Shown: positions 46,394-57,912, counted from the stretch's first letter. The stretch is 64,000 bases of DNA from Pohlia nutans (GCA_022496805.1 CM040086.1:13704501-13768500), one strand, 5' to 3'. The notes: generated by a model not told the origin, from the sequence alone. Program-made: numbers and translations.

Positions 46394-46795
46394 GTTTGAA
46401 AGCTTGAATGTGTGTTTAAAATTCGGATACACAAATGGTTCAGAAGATGAAAATGGTGTATATTATGAGCCTAGTGCACTCCCTGTAGTACAAAGAAATG
46501 AGCGAAATGAGCCTGGGAGGCTGGAACCCAAATGAATGCCTTCAACCTGGTGGAATGCCTTCAACCTGGTTCAACCCCTGTTCCCATGTTCCCGCGTTCC
46601 CATCCACCAGCGTGTCAGAAAGCGCTGTACATGTGTATGTCAGAAATTTTCATGCGCGATACCTGTGCCCGTTCCCCACTCACACTTGCCAGCTCGGACA
46701 ATGACATCCGCTAGATCAGATTGAGTCAAGGGACGGCTGAGATCGCCGGAGCCGGCAACAGAGCTGCTCAAAGTTTCTGCGCCTCAGTGACGCGG
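46394..46795 (-). repeat. arm B, right copy
   Basis: Inverted copy of 43854-44253, ending GCGCCTCAGTGACGCGG. It is followed directly by the outer terminus CTCACCGCGCCTGAGTGAC. Confidence 0.85.
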
Positions 46796-46827
46796 CTCAC
46801 CGCGCCTGAGTGACGCGGACTGGTGAT

Positions 46828-47391
46828 GGCAAAAATAAACCCAATGTACAAAAACAACATACAAGATGGAATCCACAGCTTGTATTAGTTCAAAGAACAT
46901 CACCAAATTAAGCTTCCAGTGATATTTTAAGAGAAATGTCAAATATGGAGCTCCCAGACATTTGGAAAACGAGACTAGCAAGCCACATCTTGTGGTTGCA
47001 TGGGTGTCAGGTTCATTTGAAAAAAGTTATTTGTGGCCTCAGTCGTGGTTGTGTAGAGAATCTTGTCATTCTTTAGTCTCTGACACTGTGCACCAAATAC
47101 GGTTTTATATTCTGTGAAAAAATGCTAAATTAGCTGACCACTCCACTTATTTGGGACGGTTTTTGTTGGATTGGTTGGAGGGGAAGATGAGAGTTCTATT
47201 CTATTCAGCGGAAAACATGAAATAATAACAGTAATATTCATATTTTAATTTCAGGGCGTTTCTATTGATGCAATGATCGAATCACTGACTGACATGGACT
47301 TCCTGCCGCTAAGCATCACTGCACTCTGAACCAGCCAATTTTTTATTTTTTTATTATCCTTTGGTAGAGCGACATGCACCCTGGAATATAG
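46828..47391. other. gene-free flank with one exon-like segment
   Basis: After the composite element. Contains the exon-like segment at 47255-47329 (separate entry); no other coding content recognised. Confidence 0.4.
47255..47329 (+). other. possible isolated terminal exon (24 codons)
   Basis: A good acceptor (TTTTAATTTCAG) is followed by an open frame GVSIDAMIESLTDMDFLPL and a TGA stop. Base composition is richer in C and G than the surroundings. No upstream exon was found by eye, so this may be a captured gene fragment or chance. Confidence 0.2.
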
Positions 47392-47592
47392 GAATTGGGC
47401 GAACCAACCCCCACACTCGACTAGAGATAAAAAAACAAAAACAAAAGCTAGCCCAACATGGTGGGCCGTCATTAACTAACTTGGGGTCGCAGACCCCAAA
47501 TATAGAATTAAAATTTTCAAAAAAACACCCAAACCCCCAAAAATGAGAAATCCAGAAAAATGACTGGTCCCAGTGTGGGGGCTGGTGCGCCT
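47392..47592. mobile_element. MITE with GGGGTCGCAGACCCC core, copy 4
   Basis: Inverted copy of the 8450-8677 type: GGGCGAACCAACCCCCACAC on the left, CCCAGTGTGGGGGCTGGTGC on the right, core CTTGGGGTCGCAGACCCCAA, and the neighbouring AATATAGAATTAAAATTT in common. Confidence 0.75.
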
Positions 47593-47690
47593 TCCCCGAA
47601 ATATAGCCACTACACCGATTATTCCACTTAGTGCTTGTGGTAGGAATTTCAAAAGCACGCACTAAGGTAGGAGACTCTAAACCCGTCACT

Positions 47691-48059
47691 TTAACCCTTA
47701 AAGGACAACCCCAGCCCCACGGGCTTGGTTTAAAGGAATATTGGAGACAGAAGTTTCATTTCTCAACCAAATCAAGCGAGACTTGTTGCGTTGGAAAGCT
47801 ACTGAAAAAGCGATCTAGATTCCAAATTTTCGCCTCATTTGAGAGATTGTGGAATCGTTGGTAAGCAATCAAAGTTATCAAATTGAACAAGTTTTGAGGT
47901 TGGGGCAGCTGAAGTTCAGCAGTGCCGCAGTGCTACAGTGCTACAGTGCTAGCTAGCAGTGCACTGCAGAGCCGTTTATGAGGGAAAAAAAAAATTCAAA
48001 AAAATTTAGATTCTTTCCGGGCTGCCCACCCAGGACCCAAATTGTCCTTTAAGGGTTAA
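47691..48059. mobile_element. TTAA-flanked MITE (369 bp)
   Basis: TTAA-CCCTTAAAGGACAA on the left and TTGTCCTTTAAGGG-TTAA on the right, a perfect 14-bp inverted pair. Inside are AGTGCTACAGTGCTACAGTG tandem units at about 47930. Confidence 0.8.
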
Positions 48060-49367
48060 GTGTTGTTAATTTATGAGGACACAAGGAGAATTGAACATGA
48101 TTTTTCACAGGAAGACAAATCTAAGCAAAGACCAACATACTTTGAATCAAAAAATTGGATGTTCCTAAAATTAGCTTTGAATTTCTAAAGTTGAAATGAC
48201 ATGGGTTCTAAAGTGGTGTTTTTCACCATGGGATCATCCAAAATTTCAAAATGTATCTCCTTAGTAGAGTGCGAGTTTAGAACTGTGGCGGGTTTAGAGC
48301 CCTCTACCTTCTTTTTCAGATCTCAAAACTAGCAAGGGTTGAAATTTTTACTAAGTGGCTGAAATCTTCATATCACGCTAATTTTACATCATAGTGATAT
48401 TTGGTATCACCTTCACTCATTTCCCACACGCACTATAACCCCTCCTAAGAGTTCATGTAAGATTTCTGAGAGAAAATTTGGTTGCTTTGAACTCATTTTT
48501 GTCACACTTCATAATGCATTGGTTTTGAAAATTGTTTCAAAGTTTTGTCAAGTGACGTGGTATCGAGTGCCAAACCACGTCACATGCATGTAGTTTGTAA
48601 ACTATCTTAGTATATGTAATCTATTTTAGTTTAGAGAATTTTCATTCAATTAGGGTTTGGAATTGTTAGGTGAAGAAGTTCTCTACACTTAACATATTTT
48701 GCCAAGTGAAAAACAAACTTGAGAACGTGTATGTTATGCATTCTTGTTTGATTTTTTTATTGCAAATTCGATAATAGTTTATGATACTTGGTTTGTTGTG
48801 AATGGCGGACTTTATTTACACGTCAATTTGAATCATTTTCATTAAAGGAGGTGCGTTGGTCATCTGAATGAAATCTTAAAACAATAAACTCTTAGAGTCA
48901 ATAGTGTTTTTAGGGAGAGCTAAAATTTGAAAAGTTTGTGCATATTAGAGTGCTTCATAAAGTCGAGAAACAAAATTCCACACGAGGAAAAATAAACGAG
49001 AAGACAAGGCATAACTGGTACTTTAGCTTGAAAGGCGGCAAAAACAAGTTTTGACTCTTTTTTTTTCAACCAATCGAAATACATTGCGTCGTCAAGGAGA
49101 TTCCAATATGACACCTTCCCAAAGTCAAAGAAGCTCTCCTAATGCACACTCAAGTTCCTACCATAGAATTTACACGTGCCCCCACACGGACTGACATGCT
49201 TGCCCAATGCAAGCGCTCGCTCCTTGTCACTGACAATCTCTGTGATTTCTAATTGATGTTTGAAAACTCAATGTTGCAGAGGAGCTACCCCTCTTTGACT
49301 TTACGAATAACTCTATTGTTCTTGTGTTTTAGTAACCCGGAATGCTCAAAACCCCTAAAGACAGTTA
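48060..49367. other. gene-free
   Basis: AT-rich DNA. GACTTTACGAATAACTCTA at about 49300 is an isolated end of the GAGTTATCC family. No gene seen. Confidence 0.4.
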
Positions 49368-49683
49368 CCATACGTGGAAGGTAGGGTCGGCACTTTCATG
49401 TTGAATAATTAATAAAAGTTGAAACAATGAAGGACGACACTTTCAAAAGTAATTATTAAAAAATTGACTATTAATAGCTAACATAAGTTTTTTCCGGCAA
49501 TTAAGAGTTTTATTCAATTTTTTGTCTACGGTTTTTGTTGAGTGTTATTATTATTATTTTTTATTTTGGATTTTTTAAAATTTACTTTATTTTTTATTTC
49601 GACAAAATACCAAATAAATTTATTTATTTTTTCGGCATTTTTTTGGAGAATTATTTTCTACCGACCCTGCCTTCCATGTACGG
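49368..49683. mobile_element. MITE, TACGTGGAAGG family, copy 1
   Basis: About 316 bp with inverted ends CCATACGTGGAAGGTAGGGT and ACCCTGCCTTCCATGTACGG. Interior blocks TTGAATAATTAATAAAAGTT and TCGGCATTTTTTTGGAGAAT match 54488-54803 in inverted orientation. Confidence 0.8.
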
Positions 49684-52014
49684 AATCCCTTGTAGGGAGG
49701 GACATTGAATAACCTGGGTATGCACCACAAATTCACATTCCAGTTTCTTTTGGCAAAACTTTGAATCAAGGTGTGGTTGAAAATGAAAATGAAAATAAAT
49801 TTAAAGTAAATTATGAAACTACTTTTCGGATCAAAGCCTTTGAAATGGCACTTTTAAAAATGCTTTTGAGGAAAAAATGCCTTAGATCTTTGGTCTTTTA
49901 GAAGTTACTAGTGTGGCCTTTTGCGATTGGCGGGTTGTTGGCCCAAATGTTCCCCGTGTTTCTTGTATTTTCATGCGTTTTTGTGCTTCCTATATTCTCG
50001 TGTGTTCATGTATTCTATGTACTTTTTTTTTGTTGTATTCATGATTTAATTCAAGGTATAGTGACAAAATTCGATTGAAAATCCATAACTTTCGCACTAT
50101 AGGTTTAAAAGCTACAAAACAACTTCAGTACACCCCTACTTGTTAAGAGCTTTTTGACGATGCCAAGAATGACATCAAAAACCCCTGTATTTCATTTTTT
50201 CACAATTTAATTCAATTTATTGTGACAAAATTAAAAATCTATAACTTTCACACTGTAGGTCCAAATGCAACCAAAAAAATTCTGTACACCCCTCCTTCTC
50301 AAGAGCTTTATGATGATACTAAGAACGCAATTGGGGGTGGGGGGGGGGAACGGTTGGAAAGATCTCAACGTAACAAAAATAACAACCTATCTTAATGTAT
50401 AATGTATAGATAAGATTCCAACTTGGATTCCAACCAAACAAAATAAATTCTATACTTGATTGGTCATTTTCAAATGAAAATCCAGTGGTGCACATCTCAT
50501 ATTAAAACAAGTATTAAGAACTATATGCATGCTAGAAAAAAAAATTAATTGCCAAATATTCCTTGTAATTATAACAACTATAAGGAGAACTGTCTTACAC
50601 TTTTAAAAAAAATTTAAATCAATTATTGCATGCAAAATAAAACTTCCATAGCTTTCCAGAAACACCAATTGTAAACATTGATGAGATTTTTCCTTTTTCC
50701 ACAAAAATAGCAATGTTCGAACAAAAAGTTTCAATATAGTTTGAATGCAATTTTTATAAACTCTTTAGCTTATGTATGCATTTGATCAAGTCTAATTGAG
50801 TACCATACTATGAAGTAATGACAACAAATGAATGCACTCCTTGAACCTTAAAAACATTAATTTATAAATAGATAATAAAAAATACATAATAGATAAGTTA
50901 CATAGTATTATACAATGGTATATGGTGAATTTTGGTTTATTTAAATAATACATGATGGTATTTTGGAAGGCTTCACAATATCTAGTTGTAGAATATTGCA
51001 TTCCTTCAAAAGAAGTAGAATAAAATTTAATTTTTTTGTCCTTTAGAACACAACGGAGCAATGGTCGGCTTGGGGTATCCTTCTTTGGACAAACTAATTA
51101 GATTATTTTGTTCTTAAGCCTCTAAAATTTTCCTTATTTATTCATTTTGATCAAGTAAGAAGACCCTAAAATGAAGAAAAAAATTTGTGCGCCTCAACAT
51201 GGTTAAGATGTATATTCTTACCAAGCTTTTTTTTTTATAATTTTAAAATTTTGGATCTTTTCATAGATGTGAGAAAAAGTGTTGAATTTTGGAATTTGCA
51301 GGCACTATAGTGCACAATTTATTAAAATTTTATTACTACAATTAACTATTTTGTGCATTGGACCACTTAATGTAAGTCACATCCAAAAATGATATCAAAT
51401 AAAATAATTTGATATTCCAAATACTTGTTTTCAAGAATTTTAGATACAAAGGACAAAACTTACTTTTTCAACTAAACAATTCATTAAAAATTCTTAAAAT
51501 TCTTTGATTGTGATGATTTTTTTTGATACATTACAAGTATTGGAAGCTAAAACTTCATTTCATGAAATCATACTTTATTATATTTAAAATTTGAAGTCGT
51601 TTGACAGAGTGCAACAAACTAACATTGTAGTTAGACAACGTTTTTGGGTACCCCAAGCCGAATATTTAGTCAAATTGGTGATGACTTTTGCATTATTTCA
51701 CTCCCTATTCAAATTGATTAAAAGTGACTACTTAAGCTCTAAAAGGTTAAGAAAAAAATCAGTATATGATGTATTGAACTATTTGAAAACAAATTAAACC
51801 AAAAAATGTATATAATTTGTTAGTAAATGGATTTCTAAGTTGACCTCCATATTAGGGTAGTTTATAAGCTTCATAGATTATGTTGTTTCTAAATGCAAAT
51901 GTTGAATGTTCTTCCTAACAAACAACTATAGAATAAACATGCTAAAAAATTGATCAATATGTTTTCTTGAAGCCATAACCATTCTAATGTCTTTTGATAC
52001 GTTGGTTTACACTA
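49684..52014. other. gene-free, with one local duplication
   Basis: About 50040-50190 and 50196-50335 are a direct duplication (shared AATTCA..TAGTGACAAAATT, CATAACTTTCGCACT, GTACACCCCT and AAGAGCTTT). The rest is very AT-rich without recognisable genes. Confidence 0.4.
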
Positions 52015-52919
52015 TTAACCCCTAAAGGACCATGCTCATTCCTAAAATTTTATCACTTTCTCCTGATGCTTTTAGAAAGGCAATTGTATCTCTTGATTGG
52101 TATTCATGTAGAAAACTTCACCATTGAAGTTCATAAAGGACTTAGTCATGAGACTGTACATTAATTTTCAGAACAATCTATTGTATATATTAGATGATTA
52201 TAAGGTTTGATTATAAGTTGATTTTTGAAAATTTTGAATAAAACCAACAGGTCATTCATTGCAAACTTTCTCATAAATTTAGAAACCATGATTAGCGTTT
52301 GAAAGTTTAGGAGCATACAAAGATGTACTATATCTAGGTGCCCACAAAAAATGGTGTTCTAAAACTAAATACAACAACAATGATTGATTCTCAAAGATTT
52401 ATGTTTGGGTGAGGTGACTTGTTGGTGACTCGTTGAGCTGGTGTTTGTGATCGTTTTTAATTTTTACATTGCAGATTTTTTTAAAGAATTCAAATATATA
52501 TTTGGAATATTCCAAAATATTCCAAAATAATATAAAATATGTAGAAAAGATTCCATTAAAAATATATTTAAACATTTTCCGTAATTATTTTATAGTGTTA
52601 ATGATGCAATATTGGAAAATATTTTACATATTGGACACTTCTTTTGTTTTACAAATGTGACATCCAAGTGTGAAAACGCCATCCAAGTCATCAACCGCCC
52701 TAACTACTATGTCCCAGGTTCACCTACGTTTTAGTTTTAGTTTTTTCCCAATGAATCAATCAACGCAATTGCAAATCTTGAAGTTTTTTTGTGTTCTTGA
52801 AATGAACATTTTCAATTCTCTAGTTAACATTGAGTCAAAATTATGAAATCCAAACAAATTATTCAAGTAATGAAGTTATTCGTGGACACAATGTGTCCTC
52901 TTGGTCCTTTAGGGGTTAA
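52015..52919. mobile_element. TTAA-flanked element, long form (905 bp)
   Basis: TTAA-CCCCTAAAGGACC and GGTCCTTTAGGGG-TTAA, perfect 13-bp ends. Interior AT-rich with a tract of short ATTCCAAAATATTCC repeats near 52505; no transposase. Confidence 0.8.
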
Positions 52920-54487
52920 GGCCCATCCACATTGCTGTTAAAAAATAAAACCATCAATATATTCCAAAAACTATATAAAACATAAAATTTATAAAGTTTT
53001 GTTTTTGAATGACACTTGAATATTCATCCAATTCCCCCTCCTTCAAAACAATGCTAAAATTTTCATAGTTTATAGATTTATTTTGTAAGTTCAACTATAT
53101 GATCCTTTGGTTAATTTGTTGAAGCATCTTTATTTTAAAATTTAAAATGGAAACCTGTAACAATTGCAATATGGGAATGCTTGAATGTTAGAAACAAGTA
53201 AGTTTTTTCTAATCTTTCACAAAGTGTAGTTTTGTCGTTCTATTTTTGTTTGAAAAAAAATTGTGTTGTATAATTGATAACTCTTTGTATTATTTTGGAG
53301 TTTGAGTCGAGAATCCATAAAAAACCTAAAAAATAAAATGACTTTCATCCTTTTTAAATTATTAGTTAAAAAGTGGTGTAAGATTAAGAAAAAAATTATA
53401 AATCTAACAAGGATAAAATAGAATTAAAATATGGAAATCCTAACAGGTCAAGCAAGCTATCTACACAAAGTAAATTTTGATTTCAATTTTTGAAAACTGT
53501 GAAAATTATGAAAATTGAGTCCATACACAAACTTCGTATGATTATTTTAAAGAAATTCCATGATTGTCCATGAAAAAAAAACTTCCTATATTTTTGAACT
53601 CACTACAACTACAAGATGAAATTTAAATGACAATCTTAGGTCTGGTTTAGTTGGGTCTTGGTGACTAGGTTCCACTTATGGATTCCCAATGCTTATATGG
53701 TATGTAAATGAGTTGCAAACCGTGAATTCACAGTTTTCTATAATCTAACCTAGCCTTTCCCATGTTTGAATGGTATCTCCATAGTTGTCCCATTCCATCT
53801 TCAAAAACCATTATGTAAAGTAACCTAATCTTTCACGTCTTTTCATTACCTTTCATGTCGTCACTAGTCGTACGGAGAGAAGTGAAGCACTAATAATTTT
53901 TTTCTTTAATGAGTAGATGTATCCTATATATTATGCATATTATCTATATAATATATAATATAATATATAGTATTATATATATTTAAATTAATTTTTTTTT
54001 GAATCATAGCAAAAATATTCATAAAACTATAAAATAACTTTATACCTTCATGACTTTTGCAATACTTATAAAACAAAACTTTCTATTTAGTTTAGTGATA
54101 GCATATAGCAAATACCATAAAAATGTCAAAAATAATTTAAATATATGAAATCACTAGAGCCTATCGAGAATTGCCAAAGACCCACTTTGGTCACCTTGAC
54201 TTTAGAGTGGTTCCATACCTCCACGACCCCTCTCTGCGCTCTTCGGTGGCTCGGCGTCCTTTCTTCCACTGTCTCGTGTCGGGTGTATCCATCCATTGCC
54301 CTCCGATCAGGCCACTTGAATGTGGTTGACTTGGCTTGTATGTTGGTTCCCTTTGCAATAAAATTCTGTTTCATTTGTTAAAAAATAAAATAAAATAAAA
54401 ACTAAACTTTGTAGTCTTCTTGTGTAAGATTTCCCGATTTTGGGTAAAAAATTCCTTCTTTAACTAGGTACATGCAAAATTGGCATA
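52920..54487. other. gene-free
   Basis: AT-rich; a TATA-type microsatellite is at about 53925-53985. The 54145-54381 stretch is less AT-rich and open on both strands for about 80 codons, but shows no motif. Confidence 0.4.
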
Positions 54488-54803
54488 CTGTACGTGGTAG
54501 GCATGGTTGGCAGAAAATAATTCCCCCAAAAAATGCCGAATAAATAAATTTGTCAAGTATTTTTTTCGAAATCAACAAAAATAAAGTAAAAAAAAAGCCA
54601 AAATAAAATGAAATAAAAACATTACTCTCAACAAAAATTGTGACATAAAATGTATAAAACGTTTAGCTGCCGGAAAAAAATTTATGTTAGCTGTTAATAG
54701 CCGATTTCTTAATAATTACTTTTGAAATTTCCGACCTTCACTGTTTCAACTTTTATTAATTATTCAACATAAAAGTGCTGACCCTGCCTTCCACGTACGG
54801 CAG
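54488..54803. mobile_element. MITE, TACGTGGAAGG family, copy 2
   Basis: Inverted copy of 49368-49683: CTGTACGTGGTAGGCATGGT on the left, CCTGCCTTCCACGTACGGCAG on the right. Size conserved to within a few bases. Confidence 0.8.
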
Positions 54804-54883
54804 TGTACTTTGGCATGGATAATAGAATTGACAGCTGCTCCACGTGAACCCAAAACTCTCATTGAGTCCAAATCTTAGGGTTG

Positions 54884-55279
54884 GATAACCTATTACCACC
54901 ACCTCCCCCAATTATGACATGTACAACTTTCTTGGAGCCACCACAATTGAGACCCAAAACCACCAATTTCATTATTCAAGTAGACCAATGGCATGCCAAG
55001 AATTGTGAAGAAATAGCTGGTGGTTTTGGCTTTAGCTCATGAGCGGATTTAGGAACAACAAAGTGTGAACTTAGGAAATTAGTATGTGATGTATAGGTAA
55101 AAGGTTACTTTCCACTTTGTAATTTTGTATAAAATTGACAAATGCGAATTAAATTTTGCAAATTTTTGCAATCCTCATCAAAACCTATTTCGAATGCAGT
55201 CATATTTTTCTTGGGAATTTAGCACTGCCAAAAATAGGCCAGATTGCTTAAGTTGGTGGTAATAGGTTATCCAACCTTA
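54884..55279. mobile_element. MITE, CCACCAACTTAAGCAATCTGG family, copy 2
   Basis: About 396 bp with ends TTAGGGTTGGATAACC and GGTTATCCAACCTTAA; inverted relative to 23285-23661. The body is homologous but the outermost bases differ between the two copies while staying complementary within each. Confidence 0.75.
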
Positions 55280-55484
55280 ACACTCTAAACGATCAACAGC
55301 CGAATATTTGGATTTACAAGGCAAAATAGTGCCAAAAATTGACTATTATCAACAGTACTAAGAAGGGCTTCATTGATCGTTACATAAAAAAACTCTCTGT
55401 TTACTTAAGAGGAGCACACTGACTAGAGAACAACAGTGTCAAGCATGGTCACCAAGATCTGCACAATGTTGTCCGACGACATTT

Positions 55485-55895
55485 GAGTTAACGGAAATAA
55501 GAACAGGTGATTTGACCCCAGTCTATTGTCTTTGAGTGTAATCAAAATCAAATAGTAAAACCAACACCCTCCATCTTCAATTTCAAACATGAGCTTTGCA
55601 AGCCAGTCCAAGTTTTCATAGACAACTAAGCATACCAGTCACCTAATTGTATCTCAAGCTTGCCACATGCCTTATCATTATCTCAAATTGAATGTGGGTC
55701 ACTGCCTCCAAGTCTTGATTCTATGTGAACTCACCTTACTAAAACTGAGTCTGGGCACCTTTGTGACGGCAAAACTAGTTTCCCCTCCTTTCTATTTTGG
55801 ATTCTTTAGAAACCATGCCAATTTACTTGGCTACCTTAGATACCAATCAGACTCACCTTACCTAACAAGTATTCTCTCTTCTTTTCGGTTAACTC
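55485..55895. mobile_element. MITE, GAGTTAACCGAAAAG ends
   Basis: GAGTTAACGGAAATAAGAAC on the left and TCTTCTTTTCGGTTAACTC on the right, about 411 bp. The ends are like the words at about 41620 and 36160 and resemble the GAGTTATCC foldback family. Confidence 0.55.
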
Positions 55896-56243
55896 TATTG
55901 CATGAGACATGGTCTTGTGAGTGCTACTTTGCATCTTGACGTCCCACCTTGGCTATCGCCAGCTTCTCTGGACTAAGCTGTCTTCCTCCTGCACAACCTT
56001 AAATTGTATTTGAATTGATTGCCAGGTCCAACATTTCCTACAAACATCCCACAGAAGTGGTCAGTGAAGAAACATGACCCCAACCACAACATTGAAGACC
56101 AAACTTTCACAACAAATACAAACCAAGCCAAGTGTTAAGCCACAGTTACTGCTGGAGCCCATTGCTCTCCAAAAGTTCAGCACCAAAAGTTCAGCACCAA
56201 AAGTTCAAAACTACTACAGTGGGCTCGTGCGTCTTGAAACGCT

Positions 56244-56386
56244 CACTACAACAAAATGAGTCTTTTTTCAGTGGTCATTTCTCACTTGATGAGTGTAACT
56301 GGTCACATAAGACAAGGTTTTTTTTTGTCTTATGTGACCAGTTACACTCACCAAGTCACCGAGAAAAGCCTCATTCTGTTGTAGTG
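56244..56386. mobile_element. CACTA-like foldback MITE
   Basis: 143 bp: CACTACAACAAAATGAG on the left, CTCATTCTGTTGTAGTG on the right, arms meeting in TTTTTTTTGTC. It is flanked by GCT on both sides (56241-56243, 56387-56389). CACTA ends with a 3-bp target duplication are typical of CACTA/EnSpm elements. Confidence 0.85.
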
Positions 56387-56442
56387 GCTCATCGTTACTC
56401 TATCGCAGACTCAACCTTTCCATGTCCCGATTGAAATGAATA

Positions 56443-56877
56443 CTCCCTCTGTTCCATTATTAAGCGCACAAGATATGCCCCAAGTTTCTGTTCCACAATA
56501 AAAGAACTGTTTCATGTACATGTGCACGCATGAACTGCCACTAGTAGCAAACCTGTCGTTTTTCATTCCTCATTTCGTGGAAACAGTGAATAGTACCGGA
56601 ATATTATACTTATGTCTTCTTGTGACCAAAACTACTCATCAGCACTAACATAACCTATGTGCATGGCGCTGTTTCATTTCTTTTTCATTTATAGTAAGTG
56701 AAAAACGACAGGTTTGCTACTAGTGTGCAAGTCACTGTGAGTCAAGAATGACAAGAACGGATAATAAACAGATGAATGCAACACATGTCTTTTGAGTATA
56801 ATCTTTGAGTCTGAACGCACTATTTTTCAGGTAAACTCATTTGTGCGCTTAAGGAAGGAAATATGGAACAGAGGGAG
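56443..56877. mobile_element. Stowaway-like MITE interrupted by another MITE
   Basis: Ends CTCCCTCTGTTCC and GGAACAGAGGGAG with TA on the left flank; the right flanking TA is lost. CTCCCTCCGTTCC-type ends mark plant Stowaway elements. Without the nested 56539-56725 insert it is about 245 bp. Confidence 0.85.
56539..56725. mobile_element. CACTA-like MITE nested in the Stowaway element
   Basis: 187 bp with ends CACTAGTAGCAAACCTGTCG and its complement, flanked by TGC on both sides (56536-56538, 56726-56728). It inserted after the Stowaway. Confidence 0.85.
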
Positions 56878-57412
56878 AAATAACTTAGTCGGCATCCAGC
56901 TGAACACACAAGTAGATTCTTTGGGATTCCCCTACAAGAAGAGGGGAAATTCAGTCAAATTCCCATGTACGAATGGAGCTTGAAATGGATCTCAAATCTT
57001 CGCACCAAACTGTTTACTAAGGACCGAATTTCCCTGATCTAGGTACCTTGAGCATTCCCATATCATTCATTTGTCCTCAAATCCCTTAGCAAGTCCCCTG
57101 TGCATCAAAAGCCCCTCATACACTATGAGGGAACTATCTATTTTTTCCCAGATGGCCACAGTCCTTCAAGTGTGAAATCACAGGGTAATAAAGTTATTTC
57201 CCATACGGGACACCCACAAAATCTCCTTGTGACATTTAGTCATGGAAACTATACATCTGGAATGATGTAAAACAGTCTTCTTAGACTCTTTGATGCCGTC
57301 AGGTTTAGCATTTTTAGCTTGAGTCCTGGCGCAGAGCATTCAAATCCCCTGCGAAGTGTAATAACTTATCATCAATCATTACGTGACCTTCACCACCTTA
57401 GGGCACAGTACC
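56878..57412. other. gene-free
   Basis: No gene or repeat recognised. Confidence 0.4.
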
Positions 57413-57644
57413 TTAACACCTGAAGGATCAAGGGTTCATGGTTTTAAAATGACAAATTCAATCAATCATATTGTGAAAAATATAATTTTAATGTGACCAT
57501 TTGAATCTCATAGTACTAGAATCAGTGAAGGACATTGCATGTGTTGGTCAAGAAACAAATAATTTTGAACAAAAGAAAGTTCACATAAGACCTACTCAAA
57601 ACTGCTCAAAAAACATGAGGCCTTCTCGGTCCTTTAGGGGTTAA
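57413..57644. mobile_element. TTAA-flanked MITE
   Basis: TTAA-CACCTGAAGGATC on the left (three changes from consensus) and GGTCCTTTAGGGG-TTAA on the right; interior as in 8152-8390 (GGTTCATGGTTTTAAAATGA, CATATTGTGAAAAATATAAT). Confidence 0.75.
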
Positions 57645-57912
57645 TTCACTGTGGCTTCGTTTATTTTCCCATGCTCATCAAAGCGCTGAAGTCTGAGTCC
57701 ATCAGTCCACTTTTTCTCGTGAAGGTTCCTGAAGAAGCATTTTCTCTTCCAATTCATTCTTCCGATAATCGATTCCTAGTAGTGTCGGTTCAATCCTGGA
57801 AACATCAGTGCCATAAAATTAGGTCAGCATCAACTAATCTTCAAATACAAAACAAGAGGCAACAACAAAGAGTCATACCGGCCAGTTCGCTTGAGCATAT
57901 CGAGCAACCTAA

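Larger units (their letters stand above)
42242..46818. mobile_element. 4.58-kb composite palindromic element (Mutator-like ends)
   Basis: Outer inverted ends CCGTGTCACTTAGGCGCGG (left) and CCGCGCCTGAGTGACGCGG (right), flanked by 9-bp repeats ACTGGTAAT (42233-42241) and ACTGGTGAT (46819-46827). Inside are two inverted-repeat pairs: A (42253-42621 with 43515-43855) and B (43854-44253 with 46394-46795). The inner joint at about 43840-43870 is a fusion of two termini (CACCGCGCCGCGTCACTGAGG). The arms are GC-rich (GCCGGCAAACG, CCGCCAGCTCGG) against AT-rich fillers. Filler DNA holds other MITEs. A 9-bp duplication and long inverted ends suggest a Mutator-like element; no transposase is present. Confidence 0.75.

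Noticed and set aside
43748..46724. Matching 60-68 aa ORFs on opposite strands
   Set aside because: They exist only because arm B is an inverted repeat; no protein motif.
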